Shown here in pieces: positions 26,050 to 34,793 of a stretch of 64,000 nt of DNA. Made by a program: the position numbers and the translations under genes. The notes below the pieces were generated by a model. It saw only the letters and a program-made list of their open reading frames with translations. It had not been told where the DNA came from and did no database searches. Location: positions 1-64,000 of the forward strand of contig CAJFEW010000026.1 of the NCBI GenBank assembly GCA_904374805.1, given 5' to 3'. The DNA comes from an uncultured Neglectibacter sp. Its GTDB lineage: Bacteria; Bacillota; Clostridia; Oscillospirales; Acutalibacteraceae. How positions within the stretch are numbered: position 1 is the stretch's first letter; each line of letters begins with the position of its first letter.

Positions 26050-27446
26050 CTAGTCCAGTCCGGTCACGGACCACTCCACCCCGCTGGGCGTATCTTTCAT
26101 CACCACATGGCGGGCGGCCAATTCGTCTCGGATGGCGTCGGCAGTGGCCCAGTCTTTGGCCTTTCGGGCTTCGGCCCGCTTCTGGATGAGCGCCTCAATC
26201 TCTGCGGTCTCCTCCGGGGACAGCTCCTTCCCGGCAGGCTTTTGAGCAGCCTTCTCCGCCGCCTCCAGCAGCCCTAAGGACAGCACCTGGTCAAAGTCCT
26301 GGAGCAGGGCCCGCTTGCTGGCGTCGGAGAGGTCCGCCTTCAGCACGTCGTACAGCACCGTCAGGCCCAGAGAGGTGTTCAGGTCGTTGCCCAGGGCGGC
26401 GGCAAATTGCTCCCGGTAAGGCTGCATGGCCGCCTGATCCGGCTGGCCCTCCTTGGACAGGGCGGCGATCCGCTGGACCAGCCGCTGGTAAGCCTGGGCG
26501 GCGTTGTCCAAACTCTCAAAGGAGAAGGTCAGGGGCTTGCGGTAGTGGGACTGCAGGCAGAACAGCCGGTACACCAGGGGGTCATAGCCCTTCTCCTCCA
26601 GCAAAGACACGGTGAGGAAGCCCCCTTTGGACTTGCTCATCTTGCCCCGGGCGTCGTTTAAGTGGAGCACGTGGAACCAGTACTTGCACCAGGGGTGGCC
26701 CAAGTAGGCTTCCGACTGGGCGATCTCGTTGGTGTGGTGGGGGAAGGCGTTGTCAATGCCGCCGCAGTGGATGTCCAAATACTCCCCCAGCTCCTTCACG
26801 GAGATGGCGCTGCACTCAATGTGCCAGACTTCAGCTCCTGGTCTTCAAACTTGGACTTGGTGAACCACAGCACAAAGTCGGTCTTGTTCCGCTTGTTCTG
26901 ATCCTCCTCCACGCTGTCCCGCACCCCCACGGCCAGGTCCTCCCCGCTCTGGTTGCCGAAAACGAAGTAGTTTTCCAGCTTGGAGGTGTCGAAGTACACG
27001 TTGCCTCCGGCCTCATAGGCGTAGCCCTTCTCCAGCAAAGTCTCCACCATGTGGATAAAGTCCGGAATCCGGCTGGTGGCGGGCACCACCGTGTCCGGCT
27101 TGCGGATGTGCAGCTTCTGGCAGTCCGCAAAAAAGGCGTCCGTGTAGAACTTGGCGATTTCCAGCACGGTCTTGTGCTCCCGCTTGGCGCCGGCCAGCAT
27201 CTTGTCCTCGCCGGTGTCCGCATCCGAGGCCAGGTGCCCCACGTCGGTGATGTTCATCACCCGGTCCACCTGGTACCCCGCCCAGCGCAGGTACTTTTCC
27301 AGCACGTCCTCCATGATGTAGGAGCGCAAGTTGCCGATGTGGGCGTAGTGATACACTGTGGGGCCGCAGGTGTACATCTTCACCTGGCCGGGGGTGTGGG
27401 GCACAAATTCCTCTTTTTTCTGGGTCCGTGTGTTGTACAGTTCCAT
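26050..27446 (-). pseudogene. cysS: Cysteinyl-tRNA synthetase (CysS), frame disrupted
   Basis: Class I synthetase charging tRNA-Cys. The 5' part (ATG 27446) has MYTCGPTVY with the zinc-binding Cys, the HIGH-type motif (AHIGNLRS) and ITDVGH; the 3' part has the zinc ligands in HCGGIDNAFPHHTNE and KMSKSKG, and runs to a normal C-terminus. The frames meet at about 26826-26832: the conserved W-x-SPWG-x-G-x-PG segment between FEDQELK and WHIEC is absent, an out-of-frame loss of about 31 bp. CysS is normally indispensable, so either a sequence error or a second cysS elsewhere is likely. It is co-transcribed with cysE under the T-box. Confidence 0.88.
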
Positions 27447-27514
27447 AAGGTTCATCCTTTCCGCCGGAATCTCCGGTCTCTCTCCCACCCGGCCAAGGGC
27501 CGGGGCTTTTTCGT

Positions 27515-28183
27515 TTACTCCTGGGACGGGGCCCCTTCCAGGGCCTCCAGCCGTTTTTGCAGGCGCTCCATCTCGCCCCGCAGGCGGCACAGCTCCATGC
27601 TCACCGGGTCCGCCACATGGATCTGGTCCATGTCGTCGCAGGGGTGCTGCACCCGTTTTCCCCCAATGCGCACCACCCGGGCGGGCACGCCCACGGCAGT
27701 GGCGTCCGGGGGGACGGCGTCCAGCACCACCGCCCCGGCGGCCACCCGGGCGTTGTCCCCCACGGTGAAGGGCCCCAGCACCTTGGCCCCGGCGCCCACC
27801 AGCACATTGTCCCCCAAGGTGGGGTGGCGCTTGCCGTGGTCCTTGCCGGTGCCTCCCAAGGTGACCCCCTGGTACAAGGTGCAGTTGTCGCCGATCTGGG
27901 TGGTCTCCCCGATGACCACCCCCATGCCGTGGTCGATGAACAGCCCCCGGCCGATCTGGGCCCCAGGGTGGATCTCAATGCCGGTCTTTTTCCGGCTGCG
28001 CTGGGAGATCCACCGGGCCAGGAACTTCAAGTTGTGCTGAAAGCACCAGTGGGCCTTCCGGTGGGAGCGCACCGCCTTGAACCCGGAGTAGAGGAAAAAC
28101 ACCTCCCACCGGGAACGGGCGGCAGGGTCCCGTTCCATCACCGCGTTCAAATCCTCTTTCAACGTACGGAACAACAGCAGCAT
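27515..28183 (-). CDS. cysE: Serine O-acetyltransferase CysE
   Basis: First step of cysteine synthesis from serine and acetyl-CoA. About 222 residues: an N-terminal helical domain ([20 protein letters not shown]) then a left-handed beta-helix of hexapeptide repeats with the catalytic region [18 protein letters not shown] near residue 75 and [11 protein letters not shown] 28183 is used, but its AAAGGGG lies too close; TTG 28174, nine bases from the same site, may be the true start. It lies 68 bp upstream of cysS, behind a Cys-type T-box. Confidence 0.93.
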   Translation of the reverse strand: MLLLFRTLKEDLNAVMERDPAARSRWEVFFLYSGFKAVRSHRKAHWCFQHNLKFLARWISQRSRKKTGIEIHPGAQIGRGLFIDHGMGVVIGETTQIGDNCTLYQGVTLGGTGKDHGKRHPTLGDNVLVGAGAKVLGPFTVGDNARVAAGAVVLDAVPPDATAVGVPARVVRIGGKRVQHPCDDMDQIHVADPVSMELCRLRGEMERLQKRLEALEGAPSQE

Positions 28184-28440
28184 CCCCTTTCTGGGCCAAC
28201 AAAAAACGCCCCCGCAGACGCACCACACGTCTGCGAAGGCGACACTCGTTCGCGGTTCCACTTCGCTTCGGGGACAAAGCCCCCTCTTTTGGCTTCTAAC
28301 GGCTCCCGCCGGGCGGGGATTTCCCCCCGCCTGCTCCGGAACGCATTTCCCCGCCTTCAAGCCAAAGGGGCTTGCAGCCGGCGGCCCCTTCTCTCTGCTG
28401 CCCAAACGGGCGGGTACTTCTTTCCCTCTCAGCATTTGCC
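28184..28440 (-). promoter_or_regulatory. T-box riboswitch, Cys specifier
   Basis: On the minus strand the leader contains AGAGAGA (28389-28395), a candidate specifier TGC (28343-28345) after GAAA, the conserved T-box sequence GTGGAACCGCG (28251-28261) that pairs with the tRNA acceptor end, and a terminator stem CGCAGACG/CGTCTGCG followed by six T (28201-28241). Uncharged tRNA-Cys would favour antitermination and turn on cysE-cysS. Confidence 0.88.
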
Positions 28441-28443
28441 CTT

Positions 28444-28472
28444 ATTATATGCGCTTTTGCGGGATTTGTAAA
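28444..28472 (-). promoter_or_regulatory. Promoter of the T-box-cysE-cysS unit
   Basis: Minus-strand TTTACA (28467-28472), 17-bp spacer, TATAAT (28444-28449). Confidence 0.8.
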
Positions 28473-28484
28473 CCACTCTTTCCG

Positions 28485-28514
28485 AAAAAACAAAGGGGAG
28501 GCCTTCCGGCCTCC
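28485..28514 (-). terminator. Terminator of prs-grpB
   Basis: Minus-strand stem GGAGGCC-GGAA-GGCCTCC (28497-28514) followed by a T-rich tract (28485-28495), 11 bp after the GrpB-family stop. Confidence 0.8.
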
Positions 28515-28524
28515 TCTTCCGTTC

Positions 28525-29061
28525 TTATTTCTCAGGCAGGGGGCAGCCCTGCCACCAGGCCAGAGCCTTTTGCTCCAGGTCCTTCACAAAGCTGTCCTTC
28601 CCGTCGCAGTAGCCCTCCAGATCCCAGGGAAACTGCCGGGCCAGGGCTTCTTTCAAGGCCCCGTAGGCCTCCGCCGCCTCCCGGTGGGCCCGCAGGTACT
28701 CCCGCACCGCCATATGACGGCGGATGTTTATCTGGTCCTCTTTCTGGAAGATGTGCACATGGGCCAGGGGCGCTGCGTCCTCCCGGCGAAGATACCGCCG
28801 TCCCGGGATGCCAAATTCCCCCAGGTACTCATAGCCCAAAGCCTCCAGGGCCGCAGCGTGGCGGTCCACTTGGGACAGGTCCTCCACCAGGGGAAGCAAA
28901 TCCAGAATCGGTTTGGCCGTCAGGCCCGGCACCGACGTGCTGCCAATGTGGTACACCACAGGGCAGTTTTCCCCCAGAGCGGCCTGCACCCTGCGGGCCT
29001 CCTGGGCGGCCTGGTCCTCCCAGGCCGGGTCGTAAGCGGTCACCCAAACGCGCCGCGCCAT
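28525..29061 (-). CDS. GrpB-family (UPF0157) nucleotidyltransferase-fold protein
   Basis: A 178-residue protein of the GrpB/UPF0157 family, a minimal nucleotidyltransferase fold. It shows VYHIGSTSVPGLTAKPILDLL near residues 36-56 with the GS and Asp pair, then HVHIF near 100. Some homologues are fused to dephospho-CoA kinase; no such fusion here. Biochemical role unknown. It starts 4 bp after the prs stop, so it shares the prs transcript. Confidence 0.88.
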   Translation of the reverse strand: MARRVWVTAYDPAWEDQAAQEARRVQAALGENCPVVYHIGSTSVPGLTAKPILDLLPLVEDLSQVDRHAAALEALGYEYLGEFGIPGRRYLRREDAAPLAHVHIFQKEDQINIRRHMAVREYLRAHREAAEAYGALKEALARQFPWDLEGYCDGKDSFVKDLEQKALAWWQGCPLPEK

Positions 29062-29064
29062 AGC

Positions 29065-30243
29065 TTAAAAGGTCAGCTGCGCGCCTTCCTCTTGCGCGCG
29101 CTCCTGCCGGCGGCGCTCCAACAGCGCCTTGATCTTCTCGTGGGGATCGATCATGGCGGAAACGGACATGTCGTGGTTCAGGGCGGAGATAAAGTAGGAG
29201 ATGTACTTGGACACGTCCACCTCGTAGAACCAGGGCCGGTCCTTCAGCTCTTCTTTGCGGTAGGTCAGGTTGGAGCCGAACACCCCGTCGATGACCCCTT
29301 CCTGGTAGGCCTTGTCAAAGCTCTCCAGGCCGTTGGTGAAGATGGCGTAGGTGGCGTAGGTGAAGATCCGCTTGGCCTTGCGCTCCTTCAGATTGTAGGC
29401 GATGTCCAGCATGGACTCCCCGGAGGAGATGATGTCGTCGGAGACGAACACGTCCTTGCCCGCCACGTCAGACCCCAGGTACTCGTGGGCCACAATGGGG
29501 TTGCGGCCGTCCACCATGCGGGAGTAGTCCCGGCGCTTGTAGAACATGCCCAGCTCCACTCCCAGCACAGAGGCGTAGTACATATTCCGGTTTAAGGCAC
29601 CCTCGTCGGGAGAGACAATCATAAAGTCGTCCCGGTCTGTGGAGATGTCCGGGAAGGCCCGGAACATGGTCTTGAGCACCTGGTAAGAGGGCATCAAGTT
29701 GTCAAAGCTCATCAGGGGCACTGCGTTGCACACCCGGGGGTCGTGGGCGTCAAAGGTGACCACGTTCTCCACGCCCATGGCCTGCAGCTCCTGCAGGGCG
29801 AAGGCGCAGTCCAAAGACTCCCGGTAGCTTCTCCGGTGCTGCCGGCCGCCGTACAGCAGGGGCATCACCACCGTGATCCGATGGGCCTTGCCCATGGCGG
29901 CCTGGATCAGCCGCTTCAGATCCTGGTAGTGGTCGTCGGGGGACATGTGGTTCTCCTGGCCAAAGTACTTGTAGGTGCAGCTGTAGTTGCCCACATCCAC
30001 CACAAAGTACAGGTCATACCCACGCACCGAGCTCTCCAAAATGCCCTTGCCGTCCCCCGAAGAGAACCGGGGGCAGCTGCAGCCAATGCGGAAGGTATCC
30101 ACGTCCATGCCAGCCCGCCGGGCCCACCGAAGCAGATGGGCTTCGATTTTCTGGGCAAGCTCCTCCGCACCCTCCAAAGCCACAATGCCCAGAGGGGCCA
30201 CACGGTTTTCAGGACTGAAAAAATTCTGAGCTGATTGTTCCAT
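29065..30243 (-). CDS. prs: Ribose-phosphate pyrophosphokinase (long form)
   Basis: Makes PRPP from ribose 5-phosphate and ATP for nucleotide, His and Trp synthesis. The 392-residue protein is longer than the usual 310-320, as in a Clostridia subgroup; extra residues lie in the N-terminal half. Visible motifs are VTFDAHDPR near 178, FMIVSPDEG near 220 and the PRPP loop VFVSDDIISSGES near 285. ATG 30243 follows AAGGAACG. It is followed by the GrpB-family gene. The paralogue pattern suggests the non-classical group, which is inference. Confidence 0.88.
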   Translation of the reverse strand: MEQSAQNFFSPENRVAPLGIVALEGAEELAQKIEAHLLRWARRAGMDVDTFRIGCSCPRFSSGDGKGILESSVRGYDLYFVVDVGNYSCTYKYFGQENHMSPDDHYQDLKRLIQAAMGKAHRITVVMPLLYGGRQHRRSYRESLDCAFALQELQAMGVENVVTFDAHDPRVCNAVPLMSFDNLMPSYQVLKTMFRAFPDISTDRDDFMIVSPDEGALNRNMYYASVLGVELGMFYKRRDYSRMVDGRNPIVAHEYLGSDVAGKDVFVSDDIISSGESMLDIAYNLKERKAKRIFTYATYAIFTNGLESFDKAYQEGVIDGVFGSNLTYRKEELKDRPWFYEVDVSKYISYFISALNHDMSVSAMIDPHEKIKALLERRRQERAQEEGAQLTF

Positions 30244-30496
30244 AACGCAGCCGTTCCTTTCTTTTCCCGTTTTTTCTCTCAAACTCACGCCGCTTGCGGC
30301 GGGTTTCCCGCCTGTTTCTTAATAAAAGCTTAACATAGATTCTGGTGCGTTTCTACAAAATTTTTTCTCTTTTTTTATTTTTGCCGTACCTACCAATTTT
30401 TCCCCCAATTTTTAACCACTTTTGTCAGGGAATGTCTTGTTTTCCCTGAGAAACTAAGTCTTGTCCCCACCGGGAGAGGGGGGAGGCTTCGCCCTC

Positions 30497-32524
30497 TCAG
30501 GGCGCCGCCGTCTCCAGCACCTGGCTGTCGTAGGGGGCAAGCTCCACTTCGGCAAGGGGCGCGTCCTCCCCAAAGAGAGTATACCCAGCAGGCAGGGCCA
30601 CTTTCTGAGGCTCTCCGGAAAAATTCTGCAAGAACACATACCGGCGGCCGTCCCCTTCCCGCAGGCAGGCCTCCACGCCCTCCGGCAGCTCCACCGGCAG
30701 GGCCCGCTCCAGCGCCAATTCCTCCGCCAACTTCTTGTAGAAGTCCTGATAGAACCCGTCCTCCGCGAAAGAGGCCACATAGTAGGCCTGGCCCTTCCCG
30801 TAGGCGTGGACGGTCAAAGCCGGCTCCCCTTTGTAGAAGTCCTGGCCATAGGTTCCCAACACCTGGGCCCCCTGGGGATGGATCAGGGCGCACAGATCTT
30901 TCAGGCGGTACTCCCGGCCGTCCTCCAGGCACAGGGCGTTTTCCTCCTGGTCCCACAGGGCGTCCGTGGCTTCGTTCCAAAGGCCGAACACCTCCCGGAG
31001 GCCGTCGCCGGGCCAGCCGCCCAAGTAGCACAGGTCGTTTTCGTCCACAATGCCCGTGTGGTAGGTGCCCACCAGCGTGCCGCCCCCGGCCACAAAGTCC
31101 CGCAGTTTCTGGGAGAATCCGGCCCGCAGCAGGTACAGCATGGGCGCCACCACCAGTTTGTACCCGGCAAGGTCGCAGGTCTCATCCACCACGTCCATGG
31201 GCACGCCCAAGCGCCACAGGGCCTGGTAGTGGGCCAGCACCTGCTCTTTGTAGTGCAGCCCCAAGTTCCGGGGGCCTTGGGCGTCCTCCATGGCCCACTG
31301 GTTTTCCCAATCGTAGAGCACCGCCGCCTGGGGGCGCACCTGGCTGCGGCTTACGGCGTCCAGCTTCTCCAGCAGCCGGCCCACCTCTGCCACGTCTTGG
31401 AACTCCCGGGTGTCGGTGCCGCCGTAGTGGTCCACCACGGCCCCGTGGAATTTCTCAAAGGAGCCCCGGCTTTTCCGGAATTGGAAATACTGCACGGAGT
31501 TGGACCCATGGGCCACCGCCTGCAGGGAAGCCATCCGGTGCATGCCCGGTTTTTTCAGCTTGGACACCGGCCACCAGTTGGTGGTGCTGGGAGCGGACTC
31601 CATCAGCAAAAAGGGCTGTTTTTTCATGGAGCGCATAATGTCGTGATACAGGGCGTAGTCCGCCGCCAGCCGGGCGTTGTTTCCGCCCCGCCACTGGGGA
31701 TAGCTGTCCCAGGAGACCACATCCACCAGGTCCTTCATCTTCCAGTAGTCATACCCATCGTAATAATACATAAAGTTGGTGGTCACGGGGATTTCCGGGT
31801 TTACCCCTTTCACCGCGTCCCGCTCTGCCCGCAGGAAATCCGTGGCCTGATGGGAGACAAACCGCTTCCAGTCCAGCACCTGGGCAAACACGCTGCCCTC
31901 CCCCTGGGGCACCGGGGCTTGAATCTGCTCCCAGTCGGTGATGGTGTGGCTCCAGAAAGCGCTCCACCAGGCGTGGTTCAAGTTGTCCAAAGTGCCGTAC
32001 TTCTCCTTGAGCCACCGGCGGAAAGCCGCCTGGCACTGGGGGCAGTAGCAGGCCCCCTCATACTCGTTGGACAGGTGCCACAAGATCACCCCCGGGTGGT
32101 GGGAAAACCGCTGGGCCAAAGCCGTGTCCATCTGCCGGACTTTCTCCCGGTACACGGGAGAGGTGTAGCAGTGGTTGTGCCGGCCGCCGCTGGGATCCCT
32201 GCGGCCATCGGGCCGCACCCGGCGGATTTCCGGATATTTCTCGCTCATCCAAATGGGCTTTGCCCCCGAGGGGGTGGCCAGCACGGTGTACACCCCGTTT
32301 TCATACAGGCGGTCGATTATCGCTTCCAGCCAGTCAAAGTCGTAACGGCCCTCCTCCGGCTCCAGCCGGGCCCAGGAGAAGATTCCCAGGGACACGCAGT
32401 TGATATGGGCCTCCTTCATCAGGCGCACATCCTCCTCTAAAATGTCCGGCCGGTCCAGCCACTGGTCAGGGTTATAGTCTCCTCCGTGGAGCAAATGGGG
32501 AAATTTTGGCGTCAACGGATGCAT
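30497..32524 (-). CDS. GH42 beta-galactosidase
   Basis: A 675-residue family-42 enzyme hydrolysing beta-galactosides in the cytoplasm (no signal peptide). The TIM barrel carries the acid/base Glu near residue 154 (WHLSNEY) and the nucleophile Glu near 309 (LMESAPS); a CxCPxC cluster near 159-164 matches the zinc site of trimeric GH42 enzymes. The trimerisation domain (about 395-590) and a small beta domain follow. ATG 32524 follows GGGAGG at 7 bp. It lies beside a ROK kinase and a GntR/LacI regulator, suggesting a galactooligosaccharide or arabinogalactan unit split by repeat E2. Confidence 0.94.
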   Translation of the reverse strand: MHPLTPKFPHLLHGGDYNPDQWLDRPDILEEDVRLMKEAHINCVSLGIFSWARLEPEEGRYDFDWLEAIIDRLYENGVYTVLATPSGAKPIWMSEKYPEIRRVRPDGRRDPSGGRHNHCYTSPVYREKVRQMDTALAQRFSHHPGVILWHLSNEYEGACYCPQCQAAFRRWLKEKYGTLDNLNHAWWSAFWSHTITDWEQIQAPVPQGEGSVFAQVLDWKRFVSHQATDFLRAERDAVKGVNPEIPVTTNFMYYYDGYDYWKMKDLVDVVSWDSYPQWRGGNNARLAADYALYHDIMRSMKKQPFLLMESAPSTTNWWPVSKLKKPGMHRMASLQAVAHGSNSVQYFQFRKSRGSFEKFHGAVVDHYGGTDTREFQDVAEVGRLLEKLDAVSRSQVRPQAAVLYDWENQWAMEDAQGPRNLGLHYKEQVLAHYQALWRLGVPMDVVDETCDLAGYKLVVAPMLYLLRAGFSQKLRDFVAGGGTLVGTYHTGIVDENDLCYLGGWPGDGLREVFGLWNEATDALWDQEENALCLEDGREYRLKDLCALIHPQGAQVLGTYGQDFYKGEPALTVHAYGKGQAYYVASFAEDGFYQDFYKKLAEELALERALPVELPEGVEACLREGDGRRYVFLQNFSGEPQKVALPAGYTLFGEDAPLAEVELAPYDSQVLETAAP

Positions 32525-32599
32525 GGTTGTTCCTCCCTTATGTTCCTTCCCGGCGATACACCGGGGAAATCCGCCTCCATTGTACTCCCTTTTGCCCTT

Positions 32600-33654
32600 T
32601 TTGAAAAGGGGGCCCGTGGCCGGGCAGGACAGGCCGGCCTCTTGCCTGCGGCAAGGGCGGGGGGTTGCACCCCGGGCAAGCCGCTTTCTTGCCTACGGCA
32701 AGAGCGGAAGTTCCGTTCCTGCAGCTGGGCGGGAACACGCCAATATGCATGGAAAACCCACATTTGGAAAACCCACATTGTCTGCGCGCCTGGCGGCGGG
32801 GAGGAGTTGTCTGTTCTCGGGACTCGTTGCGGGGGAGGCATCCCCCGCACCCCCCGGGAGGGGGCTGTGCCCCCTTCCAACCCCTCTAAGGGGGGCTCTG
32901 CCCCCTAGACCCCCGAACGGGGGGAGGTATCCCCCCTACCCCCCTCTTAAGGGCCGGTTGCGTGACCGCACGGGACAAGCCGGCCCGTGACCGGGCGGGA
33001 CGAGCCGCCTTCTTGCGTGCCGCAAGGGCGGGGGGGTGCACCCCGGGCAAGCCGCTTTCTTGCCTACGGCAAGAGCGGAAGTTCCGTTCCTGCAGCTGGG
33101 CGGGAACACGCCAATATGCATGGAAAACCCACATTGCTGCGGGGGCGGCTTCCCCCACACCCCCCGGGAGGGGGCTCTGCCCCCTTCCAACCCCTCTAAG
33201 GGGGGCTCTGCCCCCTAGACCCCCGAACGGAGGGAAGTGTCCCCCCTCCCCCCCTCTTACGGGCCGGGTGCGTGACCGCACGGGACAAGCCGCCTTCTTG
33301 CGTGCCGCAAGGGCGGGAGTTTGAGTACATCGGCTGGGCGGAAACACGCAGGTGTGAGGGAATGACACACAGATCTGCACGCCTGACGGCGGGGGAAAGT
33401 CGTCCACTCTTCAAACTCGTTGCGGGGGAGGCCTCCCCCGCTCCCCCCGGGAGGGGGCTGCGCCCCCTTCCAACCCCTCTAAGGGGGGCTCTGCCCCCTA
33501 GACCCCTCTTAAGGGCCGAGACTCCGCCAAGAGTAAAGACCAAAACAAGGCAACAACGCGGGCAGAAAAATCATCGACCCGCACCAAGGTTCGCCGCCCT
33601 AAAGCGGCGTGCGCGAAATAAAGTTCTTTGCCAAGCTTTCTTTCAAGAAAGCGG
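32600..33654 (+). repeat. GC-rich hairpin mosaic E2
   Basis: About 1.05 kb of non-coding DNA between the GH42 start and the ROK stop. It has three tandem versions of a module (about 32625-32990, 33000-33290, 33292-33530): a 47-bp-type unit, TTCCG..GCGGAA hairpin, ATGGAAAACC, GGGGGAGGC..CCCCC, CCCTCTAAGGGG and CCCCCGAACGG palindromes, GACCGCACGGGACAAG. The tail (33540-33654) shares about 100 bp with the E1 tail, ending in AAAGTTCTTTGCC and the CTTTCTTTCAAGAAAG hairpin. Confidence 0.85.
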
Positions 33655-34614
33655 TCAAGAAAGCGGGGGAAAGAGGAGTTCTAGGGCGCCTAGGATGCCG
33701 GCGTCCTGGCCGCACTGGGCGAAGAGGAAGTCCACAGGTTCCTGGGTGTGGCGGTAGGAGTCAAAGACCCGGCGCACCCGGTCAAAGAGCAGATCTCCCA
33801 TGTAGATGAGCCCGCCGCCGAACACAAAGCAGTCGATGTTCAGCGTCATGTACAAGTTGAATACCCACACCCCCAGATAGAGGGCCATCTGGTCCAGCGC
33901 CTTGAGGGCCATAGGATCCCCGGCCCGGGCGGCGGTTTCCAGGTGGCGGGCGTCAATGCGCTCCGGAGAACCGGCCAGCTGCACCATCAGGGTGGGTTCT
34001 CCCTGGGCGATCCACTGGCGAATGTGGCGGACAATCATCCCTCCGGAGGCGTAGGATTGAATGCAGCCTTGGTTCCCGCAGCCGCAGGGAATGCCCGCTC
34101 CCGGGGTGACCAGCGTGTGACCGCTCTCTCCGGCAAAGCCGTTGCTGCCTCGAAAGAGCTTGCCGTCCAAGATAATGCCGGAGGACAGACCGGTGCTCAC
34201 GGGGCAGAACAGCATGTGCTGCCGGCCCTGGCCAGCCCCGTGGCGGGATTCCGCCAGGGCGGCGCAGTGGCCGTCGTTGTCCACCTCCACCTGCACGCCG
34301 GGGAGAAGCTTTTCCAGGCACTCTTTCACCGGGAACCCGTTGAGCGCCGGCAGCATGGCGCAAAGCACCACCTGTCCCTGCGGATAGCGGACCATGCAGG
34401 GAAGGCCCACGCCCACCCCTTGCAGCTGCTCCCAAGGGAGGCCCAGCTCCTCCATCTTGCTCTGGAGAACCTCCACAATCCGCCGGAAAAACGCCTCCCC
34501 GGACAGGCTGGGGTCTGCGGGGAACTTGGCCTTTCCCAACAGAGTTTTGTCCTCTCCAAACAGTCCCAAGGCCACCTTGGTCCCTCCCACATCGATTCCT
34601 GCGTACACACGCAT
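33655..34614 (-). CDS. ROK-family sugar kinase
   Basis: A 319-residue ROK protein, probably an ATP-dependent hexose or N-acetylhexosamine kinase. It shows the phosphate-binding DVGGTK near residues 8-13, EVDNDGHCA near 118 with the catalytic Asp, GESGH near 162 and the zinc motif GCGNQGC near 177-183. No N-terminal helix-turn-helix is present, so it is the kinase rather than the repressor type. ATG 34614 follows AAGGAAGG. The last codons (P-P-L-S) and the TGA lie inside the terminal hairpin of repeat E2. Confidence 0.9.
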   Translation of the reverse strand: MRVYAGIDVGGTKVALGLFGEDKTLLGKAKFPADPSLSGEAFFRRIVEVLQSKMEELGLPWEQLQGVGVGLPCMVRYPQGQVVLCAMLPALNGFPVKECLEKLLPGVQVEVDNDGHCAALAESRHGAGQGRQHMLFCPVSTGLSSGIILDGKLFRGSNGFAGESGHTLVTPGAGIPCGCGNQGCIQSYASGGMIVRHIRQWIAQGEPTLMVQLAGSPERIDARHLETAARAGDPMALKALDQMALYLGVWVFNLYMTLNIDCFVFGGGLIYMGDLLFDRVRRVFDSYRHTQEPVDFLFAQCGQDAGILGALELLFPPLS

Positions 34615-34710
34615 GGCGCCGCACCTTCCTTTTCCATTTGGTATAGGCTTATCATACGGGCTTTTTCCCAAAAAGGCAAGGGGGATGCCGGGGAAAGTTT
34701 CCTCCCGTTT

Positions 34711-34750
34711 TCCCGGCGGGAGACCCTGCGCCCCGAGTTTCTCCCCGCCG
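34711..34750 (-). other. Large inverted repeat upstream of the ROK gene
   Basis: Arms CCCGGCGGGAGA and TCTCCCCGCCGGG (one bulged base) enclose an 18-bp loop, about 100-135 bp upstream of the ROK start and just past the GntR gene terminator. It may be an extra transcript barrier or an operator; no U-run. Confidence 0.45.
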
Positions 34751-34764
34751 GGGGACAAAAAGAA

Positions 34765-34793
34765 AAGCGCCGTCCGGGGACAGCGCCTTTTTT
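34765..34793 (-). terminator. Terminator after the GntR/LacI regulator
   Basis: Stem GCGC-TGTCC with GGACG-GCGC flanked by A/T runs on both sides (34765-34793), partly overlapping the end of the regulator gene. Confidence 0.75.

Noticed and set aside
30244..30496. Riboswitch upstream of prs
   Set aside because: AT-rich leader without recognisable purine or PRPP aptamer features; only a weak promoter-like region.
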